Assembly: GCA_013180625.2 (NCBI GenBank)
Contig: SNVD02010085.1
Span: 124,001-188,000, forward strand
Direction of reading: 5' to 3'
Length of the DNA: 64,000 nt
Source of the DNA: Boswellia sacra
Lineage: Eukaryota; Streptophyta; Magnoliopsida; Sapindales; Burseraceae
This document shows positions 58,301 to 64,000 of the stretch, piece after piece. Positions within the stretch are counted from its first letter, which is position 1. Each line of letters opens with the position of its first letter. The position numbers were made by a program, and so were the translations under genes. The notes below the pieces were generated by a model. The model did no database searches and was not told the origin of the DNA. It worked only from the letters and a program-made list of their open reading frames with translations.

Positions 58301-59681
58301 GTTAATTATTTTGAACTAGGTTAACAGTTAGATCAATTCAATTAAATTAGTTGCATGCGAGTTGGCAATTTCTCTGGGTTAGAACTATACCACGAGTTTA
58401 TACCACAAATCTTTGTCAACTTAATGAATTTAAAAAAAACCACACATTCACTTACCACATTTGACGATAACCTAGGCAAACTATCGTGTTCCATTTTGTT
58501 TGTTTCTTTCCTCGACACATCTTGTAGTGATGACACCTTTCCCGAGAAACTTGACCGAGTATCTGCAAAAATTCCACGAGGGTTATTAACTGTTATTAAC
58601 TAACAACAATACCTTAAGTTAAATTTAACTGTAAATTATTGAAATAGAGAATAAGATGAAAAATAAAAAAATCTTAACCACATATGTGTCAGGGAAATTT
58701 TGAAGACAGATGATGGATCACCTAATGAAGCCAATTGAGATTCGTCTTCTGATACTAGCCCAAGTGCTATCCCCAAATTTCCCTGAAGAGTTAATTAAAC
58801 TGGACAAAAGTGAGTCACAACTAATTGATTCTCATAATTTCAGTGACATCAGAAATATCGAAAATTAAGTTCATTATAAACTCGGTGACCAACCTCTTTC
58901 TGGTGAGTCACGGCAGAATCCTCTTCATTGGAGACTCTAGTAGGAAATCGACACCTCAGATTCGGGTTTCTGAGTCGTTCTGACCTTAGATTTGTATCAG
59001 CCGTAGCAGCTTCAGTTTTGTCACTCGTGTCAACATGGTCCTAAAGATTTTGAAGAAAACAATAAGTCTATTCTAAGAATAATTCAAACGCAATCAAGAA
59101 ATATTATCCGTTTTCAAGTTCATATAGCTCTTAACTACTAATATTTTTACTTGGTTAATATAAAGATTATCAACTCTACCGTACCAGGCTCATGAATGTG
59201 ACGATAAATCTAAGTAAAAGTCTTCCATATTCTTCACTAAGAGTCAAGTTTAAGATTGAGATCTAGAGCAAACTGATAAACTATTGAAAGCAGAGGACAG
59301 AAGAAACACATTCACTGCCTTAGCGACTCACCGAAGCATTTTTGCTCTCTGTAGCTGCAGGAACTTCAGATGTGATCAGTTGGCCTATCCTTTGAGGATT
59401 ATCGGAAACTTCGTTGGCTTCTTCGGAATGCCCTTGCCCAAAGGCTGCGGGCTTGCTAGACACATTGGCCTGGTCATCAATAAAACCGTAGACAGTAGTG
59501 TAATCCAAAAATAAGCAAATATTATTATTATATGAGAGTCAAAATGTGACGCAAAGTGATTCACCGGCTTATCATCGTTGACAAGGGAATCAAAAAAATC
59601 CTTGACATACTCCTCATGCAAAAAGCCCCTCTCATGCTGATTTCGTTCATTAAAAGAACTTTTTAATGATGATCGCCGCTC
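49302..59681 (-). CDS. Multi-module four-helix membrane protein, 15 exons, apparently intact, unknown function
   Basis: Exons (minus strand): 59,565-59,681; 59,332-59,469; 58,894-59,040; 58,722-58,782; 58,456-58,562; 54,759-55,214; 54,545-54,670; 52,487-52,942; 52,238-52,411; 51,386-51,547; 51,183-51,258; 50,993-51,108; 50,066-50,539; 49,665-49,901; 49,302-49,448. All are open, with GT-AG borders. Every junction is phase 0 except those after 58,722 and 51,183 (phase 1), both compatible. Total 2,994 nt, about 997 residues plus stop. It has three full membrane modules (four helices each, then a hydrophilic tail) plus a truncated first one. The two junction exons (58,894 and 51,386) start like the family's last exon and end like its first. 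The protein ends ...SDDRIVKAT. I recognise no named domain. The start codon and promoter, upstream of 59,681, were not found. It is probably a membrane protein; transcription is not shown. Confidence 0.7.
50066..50539 (-). other. Membrane exon, module 3 of the multi-module gene
   Basis: 158 codons. Hydrophobic stretches: VISVIFCVMEAMAFILEA, LLIGSVSLALLSFVLAVW, ICFAAWQLIYSSIDLTMTAL and LSPLLFEIIIIWYNL. The loop between helices 2 and 3 is lysine-rich (DYRKEKPHAVNKTEAEKI). It is the most diverged of the three modules. It is followed by NNLPSNTPRATAPARG and the splice donor after NPVNP. Confidence 0.7.
52487..52942 (-). other. Membrane exon, module 2 of the multi-module gene
   Basis: 152 codons starting ENREFHVRSLIRAI. 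Hydrophobic stretches: ISVAILTFQAIAFLLDVIG, RLPPFPLSGLGFALSIYAYI, IIFSAVQLIVTFIQFILAHL and VSALSQAVCAIILLERAF. The tail DNSSSRRASFLNIRQWLNS precedes the donor. It is about 80% identical by eye to module 1 at 54,759-55,214, which indicates a recent duplication of the exon pair. Confidence 0.75.
54759..55214 (-). other. Membrane exon, module 1 of the multi-module gene
   Basis: 152 codons starting ENRQFHIPRVTRTI. The four hydrophobic stretches are IAAAILTVQAVSFSLSVIG, LPSFPLSGLGFALSIYAYI, VLSAVQLIVTFIQFILADLG and VSAFSLAICAIILLERPL. It is joined to a short tail exon (54,545-54,670, DFIDVSGVPLAVLQEASEQA...). Same length and same exon phase as module 2. Confidence 0.75.
55560..56060. repeat. Low-complexity GGTGAT-rich tract with an (AT)n run
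   Basis: (AT)n at 55,570-55,590. 55,600-56,050 is rich in ggtgatg/gtgatgc units, purine-skewed on this strand. His-rich minus-strand frames here are products of the repeat. It sits in the long intron of the multi-module gene. Confidence 0.6.
57031..57508. repeat. Duplicated segment, copy 1 (copy 2 at 62,900-63,452)
   Basis: Starting tgctagattatttag and running to ttgtttgcttgc, it matches 62,899-63,383 in the same direction with scattered differences. The match continues after the insertion at 57,509-58,253, from 58,254 (ttaattgtttt.cattatgagttt) to 58,333. Confidence 0.8.
57509..58253 (+). mobile_element. Solo-LTR-like insertion, ~745 bp
   Basis: The insertion is defined by its absence from the second copy of the surrounding segment (63,383/63,384). 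cttgct flanks it on both sides (57,503-57,508 and 58,254-58,259), as a target duplication would. The content looks like an LTR: a TATA-like cactataaaaacagac (~57,818-57,833) and Copia-LTR-style sequence near the end (aaccacgtaaggtctc). The termini are not a clean TG...CA, so the exact class is open. Confidence 0.5.
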
Positions 59682-62600
59682 CTAAGCAAAACATTAAAAG
59701 GTTTAAGTAGTTTGCAAAGAAAATTCAAATAAATTGGGCCATTTGGTTATGTACTATGTGTTTTTATTTTTAAAATTTTTATTTAAATATGAGAATGTGA
59801 AATATGTTTATATATTTCACGAGAGATTTGAATTGTGTGAAAATATATTTCGTTATATATACTTGAAGTTTTCACTTTAATGAACTATAATTAAAATGAT
59901 AATTTTTATTTTTAAATAATAAAAAATTAAAAATATAATATTTATTAAGTAATATAATTTGTAATAAAAAGATAAAGATTGTTTGAAGGAAAAAAACGAA
60001 GAGAAGGCAAATCATGTAGAGTGAGAGAAGAGAGAAAACAACTTTTTTTTTCATTTTTATTTTTCTGAAAACTATGCTTTGTATGTGTTGTACTTATATT
60101 TTTTGTTTTCTTTGTTTTGAAACGAAAATGACTAAATAAACAGCTTCTGCACAAATTCCTATGTTCCCAAACCAAAGTGAAAATTGTTAAAACAACAAAA
60201 ACACATAAACAGATGATATATACTTTAAAATAAAATATATTTTTTCATTGATTCGTGTATGGTTACGATTTTGCGTGGGAATTCTATTATTTTTAAAAAT
60301 TTAATTGATTAGTAAAGATGGATGGAAGCTGCTGCACGTGAAAACTTATTGCACTGCAAACAAAATTTAATGGAATTTTTTTTTTCAAGTGTAGCTCCCC
60401 ATTGACATTAAGGAGCTCTGTATTGCTTATAATGGAAATTATAGTAAAGGCTAGTGAACACGCGAATACAATTATAAAATATTGTTATTTCGAATTTTAT
60501 TAATTTTACTTATAATATATCTATTGAATTTTAAATTTTTATGTGTCAAATAATTTTTTAAATTAAAATATAATTATATAAAATATTTTATTTTATATTA
60601 CTAATTTATTTTATTTATTTTTATTCGAAATCATTCGCATGAAAACGAAAAGTAAGAAAATAAATAAATAAATAAACCCTAAAAGTGGATCAACGTGTTC
60701 TAGTATCACTGGCTAGGGTGAGTTGCATTCGCTATTTTCTTGTGTTCTAGTAGTAGGTTATGTTTCACTAGTACTCTATATTTAGCACTAACATTTAGTA
60801 CTAACTTAGGGCTAGTTTGTTTTTGTTTTTAAAAAAGAGTAATGCTACATTTATAAAGTTTATATGTAAAATTTGTACATAAAATTAACATGAAATCAAG
60901 TGAATGGAAAGATTTTTATGAGTTATTAATATAATAAATGTTAACGAGTTATATGACATTGAATAAGTAGTGTCACATCAATGTTGCATACAAATTTCGC
61001 ATATAGACTTAGTAAATATAGTCTTATTCTTTTAACAAATAGTTTTCTGAAAATGCATATTTACTATCGCATTTAAATCAATAACAAAAACACATATCAT
61101 TTTCAAAATTCAAAAAATTTATAATCAACCACATAATCTTTCCAAATTTTGAAAACAAAAACTTATAGACAAACAAACAATCTCAATATTTCTTGGTAAA
61201 CTCTATTCTAATTAAGGGGGGTTAGAATTATCATTTTATGTTCATGATATATAAAGAGAAAGAAGGTATTAACCTTTTTTTAACACTTTTTCTAGAAAAA
61301 GATTTAAAAAAATTCGTATGAAAAATAAATTATCACTTGATTAAAAAAAAAAAAGCTCACCGATTTCTTACTAGATTAGAAAGTTAATTCAGAATATTTA
61401 AGAAAGCAAACAACATTTAATTGACATTCATATATTTTTATACAGTTTTTTTATTTTATTTTCTTTATCACAAACACCATTTGATTTTATTTCTATACAT
61501 TTCATTGATCTAGTTGTCTTCCACGGAAACCTTTTGGACCATAGTTGCCCATTCAAGTGATTTGTTTTGGCCGTAACTGAGCGAGGGCCTAGAGCAAAGT
61601 TACTCGTGAAGGTTTGCAGAAAAGTTTTATGGGATTGCCAGCAAACTTAAAAGAGTTATGCAGAAACGGAGGTGAAAGATTTCTTAAGATGAAGGGACTA
61701 TGTTTATTTTTTAAAAATGGAATTAAATAAATTTACTTTCTATATAAAAGAGATAGACATAAGTGGTCTTTCCTATCTAAGACTTAATGTACGTATATTA
61801 ATATGAATTTAGATAGAATTGAGAGAGAAAAATTATATAAAAAGAAGAATATTTTATTAGGGTTAGATATGGAATTTTAAAGTATGTATGAATAAAAGAA
61901 TAAGTTATGAAGATTTTCTTAATGGGTGTATAAACTAATTGGGTGTTTAGAGTAGTTGTCAGGATGCATATGGCCCTACCATATCCATTACGAAAATTAA
62001 ATAAACCAACCCAAGCCAGTTAATTTCAGAATTCTGTCCCTAGTTTTGGTCCATTAAAATCAACCACAATTCTTGAATTACCTATCATGCTCTTAACTTG
62101 AATTAAATTGTTGGCACCCTGCTAGCATTCAAACCCCGTTATCTTTTGCTTGATTATTAACTTCAAAAGAGTAGATTTTTGTGGCAACAAAATATATATT
62201 CTCGAGATAATGTAAATAATGAGACACATACATTGTCACTAAAGATTAACGACCTAGAATGTATAATATATATTTTGTACTGAAATCAAATCATTTCTAT
62301 AAGCTTGCTCGTATGGGGCTTGTTCCAAGCTGAACATCAAATTGGTGAAAACAAAAACACATTTCAATGGCAATGGATTTAATCACTATTTTTTTCTAAT
62401 CTCAGATGAACAACACATTTTTCTTCAGTCATTCAAAATTTTCTTAACAATTACTTCCAAAATGTTTATGAAATACTTTTATTAATAAATTTGATAAACT
62501 TAAATTATTTAAATACTAGTAAAATTTTATGTTATTCATTTATCTATCTTATTAATTATGTGCAAAAATTACAATAAAACTATATTTAAATAAAAATATT

Positions 62601-62898
62601 ACTAAAGAATGATAAGTCAAATAAAATTAATAAAAAAGGTGTAATTTCATTCCATTCGATTTGAAAACAAGAAAGATCTAAAGCTTCCTTCATGTATCTC
62701 TATGGAAATACCCATAAAGTGTATTTTCTGTTTTTATATTGTTAAATTAAAAGAAAATAGTTTTTAAAAAAATATTAAAATATTACTAAAATACTAAATT
62801 TAGTGGCTTTTATATGATTATAAGAATATTTGAATGTTTTCCTCAAATTTAACTCTCTAAAATAGTTGTTTATTTTCAATTTATATATTTTTATGCAT
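59682..62898. other. AT-rich stretch upstream of the multi-module gene
   Basis: No exon resembling the family's first exon (ME.YS.EN) was found here. It contains a MITE at 60,835-61,032 and AT-rich sequence only. The start of the gene may be a short exon here that I cannot recognise, or it may lie beyond the window. Confidence 0.4.
60835..61032. mobile_element. Small MITE with ~40-bp inverted ends
   Basis: The left end gtaatgctacatttataaag...tatatgtaaaatttgtac matches the reverse complement of the right end gtatgc/aaatttcgcatatagacttagtaaatatagtctta. About 200 bp in all; target duplication not resolved. Confidence 0.6.
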
Positions 62899-63452
62899 TG
62901 CTAGATTATTTAGTCAAATTTATGATGAAGCCAGTATAAAATAAATACTTTTCAAATATGATTAATTTCCAATTTTTAAATTTTAATATTTATAATTCTT
63001 GATTCAATTATTTAAATAAAAAAAAATACACTTTTTATCAGTGCCATCAATATCATGTATTTATGATAGTTTTGATTCATTTAGATAAATTAGTCTTAAA
63101 TGTTTGAATGATCAATTTGTTTTATTTATTGCTTTTAGTTAGAAACTGTATTAAATGATTAGATATTAATCTTCTAGTTGAAGACAAATAAAATTTAGGA
63201 TTAAAAACTTAGATTTTAATTGTTAAATTTTGTGTAGACAGGATTGACTTCATAATGGTCAAATTAATTTTTTGAAATAATTAAAAATTAGAAAATTATG
63301 ATTTAAACATTAGTGAATTTAGAAATTCTAGCGATTGTTATTCACCGGATTTTTCCCACTTTAATTTTGTTTTGTTTGCTTGCCTTAATTGTTTGCATTA
63401 TGAGTTTAATTTTATTAAATGTTAGTTAATTATATTGAGCTAGGTTAATAGT
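62899..63452. repeat. Duplicated segment, copy 2
   Basis: Direct copy of 57,031-57,508 plus 58,254-58,333, lacking the 745-bp insertion. It is broken after ...aggttaatagttag by the GC-rich element that follows. Confidence 0.8.
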
Positions 63453-64000
63453 TAGGCTTGGGCATTTGCCCCATTGGGTTCGGGCCCCCGGTCAGACCCA
63501 GTCCAATGGGGCGGGTCCCAAAGCTTCATAGGGGCGGGTCTAGGGCAGAATTTTTTTGCCCCAGCGGGGCAGGTCCTGGCCCGGGTCCAAGGCTTGGACT
63601 CGTAGACCCGCCCCGCCCCGCAAGATTTAGGGGTGTGTTTATAAAATTTTAAAATTTTAGGACTGTGATGTAATTTTTTAGGTTATATTTGTTAAACTTT
63701 TTATATATATAAATTCTTAATAATTTTACAAACAATGCAAATACTTGAACAAAAATTACATTTTAATTAATAATTAACATCTTTTAATATATTAACATCA
63801 ATTTAGTCATGTTATAATGACAAAATAAAATATTTGTATTTTATAATAATTGAATTTGTATAATATATACAATCTTAATATAGATTATTAAGTACTAATT
63901 AAATTATTGCAATATTAACAAGATTATTTTTAAAATATATATCTTTAATATAACCAATATATTATTTTCTAAATATGTTAATAGAAACATGATAAAAATA
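63453..64000 (+). mobile_element. GC-rich start of a probable hAT-like element, right end outside the window
   Basis: taggcttgggcatttgcccc opens a ~170-bp GC-rich, palindrome-rich block (cgggccc, gggcgggtc, ccgccccgcc), then very AT-rich sequence to the window end. The other copy of the segment (58,325-58,340) continues without this block, so it is an insertion. An 8-bp duplication of about atagttag would be expected beyond 64,000. The hAT assignment is a guess from the terminus style. Confidence 0.4.

Overview
The window is nuclear DNA of a flowering plant, most likely a eudicot. The base composition is AT-rich, introns are GT-AG, and most of the sequence is plant transposable elements: MULE, CACTA, Copia, Gypsy, a SINE and MITEs. 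Gene relics (plant-type RPS6, laccase, a PRAF-like first exon) fit this. I cannot name the species. No tRNA, rRNA or CRISPR feature was seen.

Layout. 1-8.7 kb is a decayed Mutator-like region: a broken MULE transposase, then a broken DUF1985/Ulp1-type gene, with arrays of short CGACACTCGA-like repeats around them. Nested inside is a ~1 kb Pack-MULE-like element carrying an intronless fragment of ribosomal protein S6. 8.7-17.2 kb holds scraps: one coding exon of a PRAF-type gene, a laccase 3' fragment, a Gypsy-like leader/gag/LTR fragment, and two relics of a membrane-protein family. 17,214-23,087 is a complete MULE with ~130-bp TIRs and a perfect 10-bp target duplication; it carries a transposase gene with three nonsense codons and an opposing GRF-type zinc-finger gene. 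23,116-30,177 is a TIR element split by a gag-bearing LTR retrotransposon (23,223-28,838; 5-bp TSD) that has lost integrase, RT and RNase H.

30-47 kb holds two decayed copies (B and C) of the membrane-protein family. Copy B is cut exactly at the splice donor of exon 2 by a Copia element (36,116-44,188, TSD cacct). That Copia is itself split by a non-autonomous CACTA element (37,245-42,191, TSD atc). A SINE with its own target duplication lies at 47.3 kb.

49.3-59.7 kb (minus strand) contains the best candidate for a live and possibly undescribed gene: 15 exons, each open, with mutually compatible phases and GT-AG borders. They encode about 997 residues in repeated modules, each with a four-helix membrane exon followed by a charged tail exon. 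Two 'junction' exons fuse a last-exon-like start to a first-exon-like end, as if neighbouring tandem copies had merged into one gene. Its 5' start was not found. Both 55-58.4 kb (a 3.2-kb intron with a solo-LTR-like insertion) and 59.7-64 kb are AT-rich non-coding sequence with a MITE, a 0.5-kb segment also present in the intron, and the GC-rich start of another element at the right edge.
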